NCBI GenBank assembly: GCA_027557655.1
Contig: CP064915.1
Span: 744,001 to 808,000, forward strand
From: Candidatus Kinetoplastibacterium crithidii
Lineage (GTDB): Bacteria > Pseudomonadota > Gammaproteobacteria > Burkholderiales > Burkholderiaceae_B
Direction of reading: 5' to 3'
Length of the DNA: 64,000 nt
The notes beneath the pieces were generated by a model. The model saw only the letters and a list, made by a program, of their open reading frames with translations. It did no database searches and had not been told where the DNA came from. The position numbers and the translations under genes were made by a program. Shown piece after piece: positions 36,638 to 45,693 of this stretch. Positions within the stretch are counted from its first letter, which is position 1, and the number at the start of each line of letters is the position of its first letter.

Positions 36638-36856
36638 TTACTTGGCACGGAAAATAATTCGAGCCCTAGTAAGATCATAAGGTGTTAGCTCTACAGTCAC
36701 TTTATCTCCAGGCAATATTCTGATGTAATGCATGCGCATCTTACCAGATATATGACCTAAAACTACATGACCATTTTCGAGCTTAACGCGAAAATTCGCA
36801 TTTGGAAGATTTTCCAAAACCTCTCCCTGCATTTGTATGACATCGTCCTTAGACAT
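36638..36856 (-). CDS. infA: Translation initiation factor IF-1
   Basis: OB-fold factor that occupies the ribosomal A site during initiation. 72 residues, starting MSKDDVIQMQGEVLENLPNA with the conserved GKMRMHYIRILPGDKV block. Located between secY and rpmJ inside the spc-alpha stretch, as in other Burkholderiales but unlike E. coli. Confidence 0.97.
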   Translation of the reverse strand: MSKDDVIQMQGEVLENLPNANFRVKLENGHVVLGHISGKMRMHYIRILPGDKVTVELTPYDLTRARIIFRAK

Positions 36857-36897
36857 TATCTTTTTTACTTAAAATAAAACAAATATTTTTCATCATT

Positions 36898-38205
36898 CTA
36901 ACTCTTGAAATTAGCTTTCTTAAGCAAAGAATCGTACTGATAAGACATAAGACAAGTTTGAACCTGTGTCATAAAGTCCATCGTTACAACCACAATTATT
37001 AAGAGAGAAGTACCTCCAAAACTAAAAGGCACACTCCACTTAGAAACCAAGAACTCTGGAACAAGACATATAATTAAAATATATAAAGCACCAACCAAAG
37101 TTAACCTAGTTAATATTTTATCAATATAACGTGAGGTTTGCTCTCCTGGTCTAATACCAGGTATCAAAGCTCCGCTTTTTTTGAGATTATCAGCTGTTTC
37201 TCTGCTATTAAATACTAAAGCCGTATAAAAAAAACAAAAAAACACTATAAGAACAGAATATAAAACTAAATAAACAGGTTGTCTAGGAGACAAATATTCA
37301 GCCAATTTACTTAACCAATCCATATGTTCTACTTCAGAAAACCAACTTGCAACAGTGGCAGGAAGCAACATAAGAGCAGAAGCAAATATAGGAGGTATAA
37401 CTCCAGACATATTTAATTTTAATGGTAAATGAGAGTTCTGTCCTCTATAAATCTTATTCCCAACTTGACGTTGAGCATAATTAACAACAATTTTACGTTG
37501 ACCCATCTCAACAAAAACTACTAAAAAAGTTACAACAATAACAACAGCAATGATAAAAAAGGCAGCAAATAATGTTATTGAATAAACGCGAACCATTTCT
37601 AAAAGAGCAAAAATAGCACTCGGAAGTTCCGACACTATTCCAGCAAATATTATCATGGAAATCCCATTACCTAAACCTCTTTCTGTAATTTGCTCTCCAA
37701 GCCACATAACAAACATAGTACCGGAAACTAAAGTTAAGACTCTTGTAAACTGATAGAAAAAACTGCTATCTATGATCAAACCTTGCTGTGAATCTAGAAC
37801 TAATGTAACACCAATAGCCTGCACTAACGCAATCAAAACTGTAATATATCTTGTATATCTAGATATTTTTCTTCTTCCTGCCTCACCTTCCTTTTTCAAA
37901 GCATGCAATGAAGGAACAATGACACTTAATAACTGCACAAAAATAGAAGCAGATATATATGGCATAATACCTAAAGCAAACACTGAAAATCTAGATAAAG
38001 CTCCACCAGAAAACATATTAAATAAACTTATAATACCACCTTGATTTCTATTAAAAAGTTCTTCTAAAGCGTAGGGATCAACACCTGGAACAGGAACATG
38101 AGTACCAATACGATAAACTAAAAGAGCTAGAACAAGAAACAACGCTCTCCTTTTTAAATCAGAATAACCCAGATTATTGCCCAAAGATGAAATTCCTTTA
38201 GCCAC
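36898..38205 (-). CDS. secY: Preprotein translocase subunit SecY
   Basis: Channel protein of the SecYEG translocon in the inner membrane. 435 residues with about ten hydrophobic segments; family blocks GTHVPVPGVDP, LGIMPYISASIFVQLL and the cytoplasmic loop YAQRQVGNKIYRGQNSHLPL are clear. Thirteen bases separate it from rplO. Its partner SecE is encoded at the right edge of the window. Confidence 0.98.
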   Translation of the reverse strand: MAKGISSLGNNLGYSDLKRRALFLVLALLVYRIGTHVPVPGVDPYALEELFNRNQGGIISLFNMFSGGALSRFSVFALGIMPYISASIFVQLLSVIVPSLHALKKEGEAGRRKISRYTRYITVLIALVQAIGVTLVLDSQQGLIIDSSFFYQFTRVLTLVSGTMFVMWLGEQITERGLGNGISMIIFAGIVSELPSAIFALLEMVRVYSITLFAAFFIIAVVIVVTFLVVFVEMGQRKIVVNYAQRQVGNKIYRGQNSHLPLKLNMSGVIPPIFASALMLLPATVASWFSEVEHMDWLSKLAEYLSPRQPVYLVLYSVLIVFFCFFYTALVFNSRETADNLKKSGALIPGIRPGEQTSRYIDKILTRLTLVGALYILIICLVPEFLVSKWSVPFSFGGTSLLIIVVVTMDFMTQVQTCLMSYQYDSLLKKANFKS

Positions 38206-38217
38206 TTCAAAATCCTC

Positions 38218-38658
38218 TTATAATATTGATCCACCAATCTCTTCTATTGCAACACGTGCACCAGCAGAAACAGAAATCCCTTTTAATATAAACTTACGAG
38301 ATACAGAACCAGATTTTATAAGCTTAACAAATTTAACACCGTTTTTTATCAAACCAGCAGCTTTTAAAATTTGTAAATCAACCTCTTCTGTCGATAATTT
38401 CTGCAAATCAGACAAGCTAATTTGGGCATAAAGATGCTGATCTAATTGTCTAAAACCTCTCTTAGGAAGACGTCTTTGCAAAGGCATTTGTCCTCCCTCG
38501 AAACCAACTTTATGAAATCCACCAGAACGAGACTTTTGGCCTTTATGACCACGACCTGCCGTTTTACCAAAACCAGACCCTATACCACGACCAACTCTAC
38601 GCCTAGAAAATTTACTGCCCTCAGCAGGACTAAGAGAATTCAATCTAATTTCTAACAT
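38218..38658 (-). CDS. rplO: 50S ribosomal protein L15
   Basis: Late-assembly protein of the large subunit. From the ATG at 38658, which has AGGGG upstream, it has 146 residues with GRGIGSGFGKTAGRGHKGQK and GFEGGQMPLQRRLPKRGF. The frame is open 30 bp further upstream, but the homology starts at MLEIRLNSLSP. Confidence 0.97.
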   Translation of the reverse strand: MLEIRLNSLSPAEGSKFSRRRVGRGIGSGFGKTAGRGHKGQKSRSGGFHKVGFEGGQMPLQRRLPKRGFRQLDQHLYAQISLSDLQKLSTEEVDLQILKAAGLIKNGVKFVKLIKSGSVSRKFILKGISVSAGARVAIEEIGGSIL

Positions 38659-38668
38659 CTTAATACCC

Positions 38669-38854
38669 CTAGATATCTGAAACATCAATAAGATAATTCA
38701 CTTTACGAACCATTCCTCTCACTTCAGGGGTATCATTTAAAATACTAGTACTATTTACCTTGCGCAAACCAAGACCTCTAATAGTATCACGATGATCTTT
38801 CCTAGTCCCTATCGTAGAACGTAAAAGCTGAATTTTTATCTGCTTATTAGTCAT
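38669..38854 (-). CDS. rpmD: 50S ribosomal protein L30
   Basis: A 61-residue large-subunit protein with the L30 motif STIGTRKDHRDTIRGLGLRK. Ten bases to rplO and 5 bases from rpsE, inside the spc operon. L30 is lost in some reduced genomes; here it is intact. Confidence 0.96.
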   Translation of the reverse strand: MTNKQIKIQLLRSTIGTRKDHRDTIRGLGLRKVNSTSILNDTPEVRGMVRKVNYLIDVSDI

Positions 38855-38859
38855 AAAAA

Positions 38860-39381
38860 TTACCCCAAAATTTCCTCAACACTTTTACCTCTTTTAGCAG
38901 CCACCTCTGATGGAGTAGAAGAAGAACGCAAGCCATTAAATGTAGCACGAACTAAGTTATAAGGATTACTAGAACCTAAACTTTTTGCAACAACATTCCG
39001 TACTCCCATTACTTCAAAAATAGCACGCATTGGACCACCAGCTATAACACCAGAACCCTCAGATGCTGGAGAAATAATAACTTTAGAAGCACCATGCTTA
39101 CCAATCACAACATGCTGTAAAGTACCGTTTCTTAAAGAAACCTTAAACATATTACGGCGAGCTTGTTCCATAGCCTTTTGCACAGACATAGGAACTTCAC
39201 GAGCCTTTCCCTTACCCATGCCTATACGGCCATCCCCATCACCAACAACGGTCAAAGCAGCAAAACTCATCGTCCTACCTCCCTTCACCACTTTACTGAC
39301 ACGGTTTACTGCTATCATTTTTTCACGCAAACCATCATTGTTTTCTTTATCTGTATTACTTTTGCCTTGTACTTTGGCCAT
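38860..39381 (-). CDS. rpsE: 30S ribosomal protein S5
   Basis: Small-subunit protein that helps decoding accuracy. 173 residues: KMIAVNRVSKVVKGGRTMSF in the N-terminal dsRBD-like domain and GKHGASKVIISPASEGSGVI, GVRNVVAKSLGSSNPYNLVR in the C-terminal domain. The N-terminal 20 residues are variable. Spc operon, between rplR and rpmD. Confidence 0.98.
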   Translation of the reverse strand: MAKVQGKSNTDKENNDGLREKMIAVNRVSKVVKGGRTMSFAALTVVGDGDGRIGMGKGKAREVPMSVQKAMEQARRNMFKVSLRNGTLQHVVIGKHGASKVIISPASEGSGVIAGGPMRAIFEVMGVRNVVAKSLGSSNPYNLVRATFNGLRSSSTPSEVAAKRGKSVEEILG

Positions 39382-39395
39382 TTTTTGAACCCTCG

Positions 39396-39761
39396 TTAAA
39401 ACTTTAAGCCAGCATTACGTGCTGCATCCGCAAGTTCTTTCACTCTACCATGATAACGAAATCCCGAACGATCAAAAGCAACTTGATCAATTCCAGCAGC
39501 TTTAGCTTTTTCTGCAATACGAGCACCAACTATAGCAGCAGCTATTTTATTACCACCATGTGTAGTTTGAGCAGAAACCAAAGAACGCACTTCCGCTTCT
39601 ATAGTGGAAGCACTAACTAAAACTCTATCTCCATCAGGCGAAATAATATTTGCATATATATGCAAATTAGAACGAAAGATAGAAAGACGATTAACCTGTA
39701 ATTCCCTAATTCTACGTCTAGTTGGAACTGCTCGACGTAATCTGGAATTTTTTTTATTCAT
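39396..39761 (-). CDS. rplR: 50S ribosomal protein L18
   Basis: Binds 5S rRNA in the central protuberance. 121 residues with the L18 blocks RLSIFRSNLHIYANIISPDG and ERAKAAGIDQVAFDRSGFRY-like C-terminus (here EKAKAAGIDQVAFDRSGFRY). Follows rplF by 27 bp. Confidence 0.98.
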   Translation of the reverse strand: MNKKNSRLRRAVPTRRRIRELQVNRLSIFRSNLHIYANIISPDGDRVLVSASTIEAEVRSLVSAQTTHGGNKIAAAIVGARIAEKAKAAGIDQVAFDRSGFRYHGRVKELADAARNAGLKF

Positions 39762-39788
39762 AACAACTATTCCTTATCTACGTATCTA

Positions 39789-40322
39789 TTATTTCTTCTT
39801 AGCTTCTTTAAGCATAACTTTCTCATCAGCATACCTAATACCTTTGCCTTTATAAGGCTCAGGAGAACGATAAGACCTAATTTTAGCTGCTACCTGACCA
39901 ACTGCTTGTTTATCTATACCCTTTATCAATATCTCTGTTGGAGAAGTTATCTGTGCAGAAATACCATTTGGCAATGGATATAAAACATCATGTGAAAATC
40001 CAAGCTGTAACTTAACAGTATTGTTTTGAAGAGATGCTCTATAGCCAACACCAACTAAAAGTAATTTTCGTTCAAAGCCTTTACTAACACCCATAACCAT
40101 ATTTGATACAAGCGCTCGTAAAGTTCCAATCATTGCTTTTGATTGCTCTGTAACTTGGACTAAAGAAAAACTAATCTTATTATCAAGTAGCTCTACCTTA
40201 ACATCTTTATCTAGGCATTGTGTGAGCACACCTAATTTTCCACTAACAACAATACTCTCACCCTCAATCTTTGCCTGAACTCCAGCAGGAATTTCAATAG
40301 GATATTTAGCTATTCGTGACAT
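39789..40322 (-). CDS. rplF: 50S ribosomal protein L6
   Basis: Large-subunit protein near the GTPase centre. 177 residues starting MSRIAKYPIEIPAGVQ, with the C-terminal signature IRSYRSPEPYKGKGIRY. Typical spc position between rpsH and rplR. Confidence 0.98.
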   Translation of the reverse strand: MSRIAKYPIEIPAGVQAKIEGESIVVSGKLGVLTQCLDKDVKVELLDNKISFSLVQVTEQSKAMIGTLRALVSNMVMGVSKGFERKLLLVGVGYRASLQNNTVKLQLGFSHDVLYPLPNGISAQITSPTEILIKGIDKQAVGQVAAKIRSYRSPEPYKGKGIRYADEKVMLKEAKKK

Positions 40323-40334
40323 TAGAACATCTCC

Positions 40335-40730
40335 TTAAGCCACGTAACATAAAATTTCACCACCAACTCCATTAGCCCGAGCTTTACGATCAGTCATAAC
40401 ACCTCGCGAAGTTGAAACAATAGCTATTCCTAAACCATTCATCACTTGTGGAATACCTATACTTTTTTTATATACACGCAAACCAGGACGCGAAACACGA
40501 TCAATTTTTTCTATAACCGGACGGCCTGCATAATATTTAAGAGTAATTTCTAATTCAGGTTTAGAAACGACTCCTTTAATTTGAAAATTATCTACATAAC
40601 CTTCTTCCTTTAAAACAGCAGCTATAGCCATTTTAATATTTGAAGAAGGCATACTAACTGTTAATTTATCAGCTTGCTGTGCGTTGCGAATACGAGTCAA
40701 CATATCAGCAATCGGATCGCTCATGCTCAT
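40335..40730 (-). CDS. rpsH: 30S ribosomal protein S8
   Basis: Central-domain 16S rRNA-binding protein and, in E. coli, the translational repressor of the spc operon. 131 residues: SDPIADMLTRIRNAQ and STSRGVMTDRKARANGVGGE. Two in-frame ATGs (40730 and 40724); GAGGA upstream fits the first. Confidence 0.98.
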   Translation of the reverse strand: MSMSDPIADMLTRIRNAQQADKLTVSMPSSNIKMAIAAVLKEEGYVDNFQIKGVVSKPELEITLKYYAGRPVIEKIDRVSRPGLRVYKKSIGIPQVMNGLGIAIVSTSRGVMTDRKARANGVGGEILCYVA

Positions 40731-40740
40731 CTCATTCCTC

Positions 40741-41046
40741 CTACCAGCTAGCTTTGGTCATGCCAGGAATTTCTCCTCGCATTGCCATTTCGCGTAACTT
40801 ATGACGTGCCAAACCAAACTGACGAAAAACACCCCTAGGGCGCCCTGTAATAAGACAACGATTACGTTGTCTAGTTGGATTGGCATTTCTTGGTAACTGC
40901 TGAAGTTTAAGTCTAGCCTGATAACGCTCCTCTTCACTCTTAGAGTTATCTTGGATTAAACTTTTCAACTCAGCACGTTTTACCGCAAACTTAGCAGCCA
41001 ATCTTATGCGCTTAACATCACGATTTATAAGGGATAGTTTAGCCAT
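40741..41046 (-). CDS. rpsN: 30S ribosomal protein S14 (non-zinc form)
   Basis: Head protein of the small subunit. From the ATG at 41046 it has 101 residues, beginning MAKLSLINRDVKRIRLAAKF and ending MRGEIPGMTKASW. It is the long form without the zinc-binding CxxC pairs. An ATG 15 bp upstream overlaps rplE and is not supported by homology. Confidence 0.97.
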   Translation of the reverse strand: MAKLSLINRDVKRIRLAAKFAVKRAELKSLIQDNSKSEEERYQARLKLQQLPRNANPTRQRNRCLITGRPRGVFRQFGLARHKLREMAMRGEIPGMTKASW

Positions 41047-41060
41047 ATTATAATCCCCCA

Positions 41061-41600
41061 TTAATTACGAAAAGGAAAACCAAAAGCTACCAATAAAGCT
41101 TTTGCTTCCTCATCAGTCTTCGCTGTAGTATTTATGCTAATGTTTAAACCTCTTATTACATCCACTTTATCATACTCGATCTCAGGAAAAATAATTTGTT
41201 CTTTAACACCAACATTATAATTGCCACGACCATCAAATGCACGAGCAGAAACCCCTCTAAAATCACGCACTCTAGGTAATGCAATAGATACTAAACGATC
41301 CAGAAATTCATACATACGTTCGCCACGCAGCGTAACCATGCAACCTATTGGATAGTTCTCTCGAATTTTAAAACCAGCTATAGCTTTACGAGTCTTAGTT
41401 ATAACAGCTTTCTGACCAGCTATTCTACTTAAATCAGATACAGCATTATCAATAATCTTTTTATCGGCAACTGCCTCTGAAACACCCATATTCAAAGTGA
41501 TTTTAGAAACACGAGGTGCTTCCATTATACTTTTATATCCAAACTTAGAAAGTAAAGAATGTACAATCTCGTTCTTATATAAATCTTGTAATCTAGACAT
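41061..41600 (-). CDS. rplE: 50S ribosomal protein L5
   Basis: Binds 5S rRNA and contacts P-site tRNA. 179 residues: PRVSKITLNMGVSEAVADKK, RKAIAGFKIRENYPIG, and EQIIFPEIEYDKVDVIRG. Between rplX and rpsN. Confidence 0.98.
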   Translation of the reverse strand: MSRLQDLYKNEIVHSLLSKFGYKSIMEAPRVSKITLNMGVSEAVADKKIIDNAVSDLSRIAGQKAVITKTRKAIAGFKIRENYPIGCMVTLRGERMYEFLDRLVSIALPRVRDFRGVSARAFDGRGNYNVGVKEQIIFPEIEYDKVDVIRGLNISINTTAKTDEEAKALLVAFGFPFRN

Positions 41601-41614
41601 ATAAATCTCGCTCC

Positions 41615-41938
41615 CTATGATTTAGTACCAACAACACTACCATTGGAACGAAAAATTCTAACTTTACCACCAACATCTTTTTTCTGAATGCCAACTCGCT
41701 CTCCTTTACCTGTTTCGGAATTAAAAAGAGCAACATTTGAAATATGTATAGGCATTGTTTTATCTACAATACCACCAGGATTATTAGTCATAGGGTTTGG
41801 TTTAAGATGTTTTTTAACAACATTAATACCTTCTACCAATAAATGTTCTTTGTCTACCACGGATAAAACAATTCCTCGTTTTTTCCTATCACGACCAGAA
41901 AGAACAATTACTTCATCTCCTTTACGAATTTTATTCAT
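41615..41938 (-). CDS. rplX: 50S ribosomal protein L24
   Basis: Assembly-initiator protein of the large subunit. 107 residues with the KOW motif KIRKGDEVIVLSGRDRKKRG at the N-terminus. Directly follows rplN (9 bp). Confidence 0.98.
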   Translation of the reverse strand: MNKIRKGDEVIVLSGRDRKKRGIVLSVVDKEHLLVEGINVVKKHLKPNPMTNNPGGIVDKTMPIHISNVALFNSETGKGERVGIQKKDVGGKVRIFRSNGSVVGTKS

Positions 41939-41947
41939 ATCAGCCCT

Positions 41948-42316
41948 TTACAAAACCTCTGGAGCTAAAGATACAATCTTCATAAATCTCTCACCACGCA
42001 ATTCACGAGTAACAGGACCAAAAATACGGGTCCCTATAGGTTCTAATTTAGAATTTAATAAAACAGCCGCATTACTACCAAAACGAATCAAAGAACCGTC
42101 TTTTCTACGGACTCCTTTAGTAGCTCTAACTATTACTGCATTATAAACCTCACCTTTTTTTACTCTACCACGTGGAGCAGCATCTTTAACACTTACTTTA
42201 ATAACATCGCCGATTCCGGCATAACGTCGCTTGGACCCACCGAGAACTTTAATACACATCACATGGCGTGCACCAGTATTATCGGCCACATCAAGCGTGG
42301 TCTGCATTTGGATCAT
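41948..42316 (-). CDS. rplN: 50S ribosomal protein L14
   Basis: Interface protein of the large subunit and first gene of the spc operon. From the ATG at 42316 it has 122 residues, starting MIQMQTTLDVADNTGARHVM, with GDVIKVSVKDAAPRGRVKKG. The frame is open 27 bp upstream but that stretch is leader. The 214-bp gap to rpsQ holds a terminator. Confidence 0.98.
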   Translation of the reverse strand: MIQMQTTLDVADNTGARHVMCIKVLGGSKRRYAGIGDVIKVSVKDAAPRGRVKKGEVYNAVIVRATKGVRRKDGSLIRFGSNAAVLLNSKLEPIGTRIFGPVTRELRGERFMKIVSLAPEVL

Positions 42317-42432
42317 GATCTTTTCCTGTTCCAACTTAGTCAAGATATCAACTAATTAGTCTAAATCTTTACCAGTTTTGGCCCCGTATATTGCTATAAA
42401 ATAACAAATTTGGGTTGATTTTTGCTAAAAAC

Positions 42433-42458
42433 AAGCTTTCTAAAAATGTAGAAAGCTT
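42433..42458 (-). terminator. Rho-independent terminator at the S10/spc operon boundary
   Basis: AAGCTTTCTA and TAGAAAGCTT (42433-42442 and 42449-42458) form a perfect 10-bp stem with a 6-nt loop. Read on the minus strand the stem is followed by GTTTTTAGC. It lies about 70 nt after the rpsQ stop and before rplN, where the E. coli S10 operon ends and spc begins. The same 214-bp gap also has weaker stems TTGTCTC/GAGACAA (42468-42502). No clear promoter for spc could be chosen. Confidence 0.7.
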
Positions 42459-42530
42459 CCCTATTAATTGTCTCATGCATCATCAAAAAACACAAGAGAC
42501 AACGGCAGTTTAAAACAACCGTTAAAAAAA

Positions 42531-42809
42531 TTAAATTAAAGTTGCAGCTGTAACTAAAGATACAACCATCCATGACTTATCACGAGAAATTGGTCTACAC
42601 TCTTTAATTTCAACAATATCCCCATCTTTATACTTATTTTCTTCATCGTGTGCTTTATAGTTCGCAGAACGAGTAACCACTTTACCTAAAAGTGGATGTT
42701 TTACTCTTCTTTCCACTTGAACAACAACAGATTTATTCATCTTACTACTAATAACTTTACCTATTAAAACGCGTTGACGTTTAGAAACCTGTTCTACTAT
42801 TGTATTCAT
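42531..42809 (-). CDS. rpsQ: 30S ribosomal protein S17
   Basis: Early-binding 16S rRNA protein, last gene of the S10 operon. 92 residues with VVQVERRVKHPLLGKVVTRS and DGDIVEIKECRPISRDKSW. Overlaps the rpmC stop by 4 bp. Confidence 0.97.
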   Translation of the reverse strand: MNTIVEQVSKRQRVLIGKVISSKMNKSVVVQVERRVKHPLLGKVVTRSANYKAHDEENKYKDGDIVEIKECRPISRDKSWMVVSLVTAATLI

Positions 42810-43006
42810 TTGATTTTTTTCCTTGCTTTCTCAGTAAGAATAGTACGTATTCTAGCAATACTCTTACGAACCTTACTTATTTGAGATGTATTAACAAGTT
42901 GCTTGGTAGCTATCTGCATACGCAATTTAAATTGTGTCTTTAACAAGCTTTCTAATTCCACATGAAGCTCAGACATTTCCTTTAAACGAAGTTCATTAGC
43001 CTTCAT
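42806..43006 (-). CDS. rpmC: 50S ribosomal protein L29
   Basis: A 66-residue two-helix protein at the exit tunnel, docking site for trigger factor and SRP. MKANELRLKEMSELHVELES and SKVRKSIARIRTILTEKARK are typical. Overlaps rpsQ by 4 bp. Confidence 0.96.
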   Translation of the reverse strand: MKANELRLKEMSELHVELESLLKTQFKLRMQIATKQLVNTSQISKVRKSIARIRTILTEKARKKIK

Positions 43007-43020
43007 TAAAAATACCCCTA

Positions 43021-43440
43021 TTAAGAACCGCCTATACGACGAGATACGAATGTTGTCGAAATAGGCAACTTGGCAGCAGCTAATCGAAAAGCTTCACGAG
43101 CGAGCTCTTCACTAACACCTTCCATTTCATACAAAACTTTTCCTGGTTGAATTTCAGATACCCAATACTCCGGATTACCTTTTCCATTACCCATTCTAAC
43201 CTCGGCAGGTTTTTGAGATATTGGTTTATCAGGAAAAATTCTAATCCATACACGGCCACCACGTTTTATATGTCTATTTATAGCGCGCCTGGCAGACTCT
43301 ATTTGTCGTGCTGTTAGCCTTCCTCTACCTGTAGCTTTTAAGCCAAATTCTCCAAATGAAACATTTGCTCCACTACCTGCAAGACCTGTATTACGACCCT
43401 TATGTTCTTTTCTATATTTTCTACGAGCCGGTTGTAACAT
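43021..43440 (-). CDS. rplP: 50S ribosomal protein L16
   Basis: Large-subunit protein near the A-site tRNA. 139 residues: MLQPARRKYRKEHKGRNTG, GRVWIRIFPDKPISQKPAEV and RMGNGKGNPEYWVSEIQPGK. Between rpsC (3 bp) and rpmC. Confidence 0.98.
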   Translation of the reverse strand: MLQPARRKYRKEHKGRNTGLAGSGANVSFGEFGLKATGRGRLTARQIESARRAINRHIKRGGRVWIRIFPDKPISQKPAEVRMGNGKGNPEYWVSEIQPGKVLYEMEGVSEELAREAFRLAAAKLPISTTFVSRRIGGS

Positions 43441-43443
43441 ATT

Positions 43444-44235
43444 TTAATCCCCTTCACTAGATGAAGAAGTTGCTGCAACTTTAACAGTTGAGCGACTACG
43501 ATGACGTTGGCGTGTTGTTTTATGATCTGTCTTTTCTCCACGAGAAGATTTACGAGGTTTTCTTTGCTCATCATCTCTCACTGTAGTATCAACTAAAGAT
43601 TCACTACTTAAAGACATATCTCCTTTATATACCCATACCTTTATACCTATAATACCATAGGTAGTACGAGCTTCAGCTGTACCATAATCGATTCCAGCTC
43701 TCAAAGTATGCAAAGGAACTCGCCCTTCTCTATACCATTCAGTTCTAGCTATTTCTATACCATTTAACCGACCTGAACTCATAATCTTAATACCCTGAGC
43801 TCCTAAGCGCATAGCATTTTGCATGGCTCTTTTCATAGCTCTGCGAAACATTATTCTTTTTTCTAATTGCTGCGCTATAGAATCAGCTATTAACTGAGCA
43901 TCAATCTCAGGTTTTCTTACCTCTTCTATATTTACATGAACAGGAACTCCTGCTAATTTTTGCAAGTCCGACTTAAGAATTTCTATATCCTCACCCTTTT
44001 TACCTATTACAACACCTGGACGGGCTGAATAAATGGTAACACGAGCGTTTTTAGCTGGCCTCTCAATCAACACACGACTAACAGAAGCATTCTTTAGTTT
44101 TTTCTTCAAATACTCCCGAATCCTAATATCACCTGCCAATATAGCACTAAAATCTCGATCTTCAGAATACCATTTAGAAGACCAATTTCTAGAAACTGAC
44201 AGACGAAAACCTGTAGGATAAATCTTTTGTCCCAT
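43444..44235 (-). CDS. rpsC: 30S ribosomal protein S3
   Basis: mRNA-entry protein of the small subunit with helicase activity together with S4 and S5. 263 residues: KH domain with VVIGKKGEDIEILKSDLQKL and C-terminal domain GIKVWVYKGD. The basic, Ser-rich tail of about 35 residues is a feature of betaproteobacterial S3. Confidence 0.98.
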   Translation of the reverse strand: MGQKIYPTGFRLSVSRNWSSKWYSEDRDFSAILAGDIRIREYLKKKLKNASVSRVLIERPAKNARVTIYSARPGVVIGKKGEDIEILKSDLQKLAGVPVHVNIEEVRKPEIDAQLIADSIAQQLEKRIMFRRAMKRAMQNAMRLGAQGIKIMSSGRLNGIEIARTEWYREGRVPLHTLRAGIDYGTAEARTTYGIIGIKVWVYKGDMSLSSESLVDTTVRDDEQRKPRKSSRGEKTDHKTTRQRHRSRSTVKVAATSSSSEGD

Positions 44236-44243
44236 ATCTGCTC

Positions 44244-44573
44244 CTAGGATCCGACTTTAACTGTAATATGACATGTTTGCTTCTCAATACGATTACCACG
44301 ACCTTTAGCTCTTGCAGAAAATCGCTTCATCGATTGACCTTTATCAATAAAAATTGCGTTCACTCGCAACTCATCTATATCAGCACCATTATTATGTTCT
44401 GCATTAGCTATAGCAGAATCAACTGCTTTCTTTAAAATACCAGCAGCTTTCTTAGGAGAAAACTTTAGGATATTAAGAGCTTGCGCAACTGTTTTGCCTC
44501 TAATTAAATCAGCAACCAAACGTGTTTTCTGAGAAGATATGTGAACTCCACGAATAACAGCAGTAGTTTCCAT
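44244..44573 (-). CDS. rplV: 50S ribosomal protein L22
   Basis: Lines the exit tunnel. 109 residues: SSQKTRLVADLIRGKTVAQA and the hairpin tip region MKRFSARAKGRGNRIEKQTC. Follows rpsS by 3 bp. Confidence 0.98.
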   Translation of the reverse strand: METTAVIRGVHISSQKTRLVADLIRGKTVAQALNILKFSPKKAAGILKKAVDSAIANAEHNNGADIDELRVNAIFIDKGQSMKRFSARAKGRGNRIEKQTCHITVKVGS

Positions 44574-44576
44574 ATT

Positions 44577-44852
44577 TTACCTTTTCGCCTTTTTATCTGC
44601 AGCATGTCCTTTAAAGGTTCTAGTCAAAGCAAACTCTCCAAGCTTGTGACCAACCATATTTTCATTAATATAAACAGGAACTTGCTGACGTCCATTATGC
44701 ACAGCAATTGTCAACCCAATAAACTCAGGTAAAACAGTAGAACGCCTAGACCAAGTTTTAATTGGTTTTTTGTCTCTACCAGCAACAGCTGCATCTATTT
44801 TTTTCATAAGATGAAGATCTACAAAAGGACCTTTTTTGATTGAACGTGACAT
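44577..44852 (-). CDS. rpsS: 30S ribosomal protein S19
   Basis: Head protein in contact with S13. 91 residues starting MSRSIKKGPFVDLHLMKKID, with RRSTVLPEFIGLTIAVHNGR. Typical S10-operon place between rplB and rplV. Confidence 0.98.
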   Translation of the reverse strand: MSRSIKKGPFVDLHLMKKIDAAVAGRDKKPIKTWSRRSTVLPEFIGLTIAVHNGRQQVPVYINENMVGHKLGEFALTRTFKGHAADKKAKR

Positions 44853-44863
44853 ATTGTTAGCCT

Positions 44864-45691
44864 TTATTTGTTTTTACGTCGCTGGACAATCATATTGCTA
44901 GTCCTTTTATTACGACGAGTTTTATATCCCTTAGCAGGAGTTCCCCATGGACTAACCGGTTCACGAGCTTCCCCTGTTCGTCCTTCTCCACCACCATGTG
45001 GATGATCAACCGGATTCATAGCCACACCTCTAACAGTAGGACGAACTCCTCGCCAACGCATAGCTCCTGCCTTACCTATCTGTTTAAGACTGTGCTCTGC
45101 ATTACCGACCTCACCAAGAGTAGCTCGACAATCAACATGAATACTGCGAACCTCTCCAGATCTGAGACGAATTTGGGCATAAACACCTTCTCTAGCAAGC
45201 AATACAGCTGAAGAACCAGCTGACCTAGATAATTGAGCTCCCTTACCAGGACGCATCTCTATACAGTGTATAGTAGACCCAACAGGTATATTTCTAATAG
45301 GTAATGTATTACCTGCCTTGATAGGTGCGTCAACACCAGAAATAAGCGTTACACCTATCTCTAAATTTCTAGGAGCTATAATATAACGTCTCTCTCCATC
45401 TGCATAACATAATAAAGCAATATTAGCACTACGGTTAGGATCATATTCAATACGTTCTACTTTCGCTGGAATTCCATCTTTATCACGACGAAAATCTACA
45501 ATTCTATAGGCTTGTTTATGACCACCACCTTTATGCCTGATTGTAATATGTCCATTATTATTACGACCAGATCCTCTTTTTTGTTTTTCTAAAAGAGGAA
45601 AAAATGGATCGCCTTTATGCAAAGATTGACCTGTTATTTTAATTAGACCTCTCCTACCAGGAGAGGTTGGCTTTACTTTTAAAATAGTCAT
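44864..45691 (-). CDS. rplB: 50S ribosomal protein L2
   Basis: Core large-subunit protein needed for peptidyl transfer and subunit joining. 275 residues; the catalytic-region signature with the conserved histidine, GVAMNPVDHPHGGGEGRTGE, is present near residue 225. Between rplW and rpsS. Confidence 0.98.
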   Translation of the reverse strand: MTILKVKPTSPGRRGLIKITGQSLHKGDPFFPLLEKQKRGSGRNNNGHITIRHKGGGHKQAYRIVDFRRDKDGIPAKVERIEYDPNRSANIALLCYADGERRYIIAPRNLEIGVTLISGVDAPIKAGNTLPIRNIPVGSTIHCIEMRPGKGAQLSRSAGSSAVLLAREGVYAQIRLRSGEVRSIHVDCRATLGEVGNAEHSLKQIGKAGAMRWRGVRPTVRGVAMNPVDHPHGGGEGRTGEAREPVSPWGTPAKGYKTRRNKRTSNMIVQRRKNK

Positions 45692-45693
45692 TA

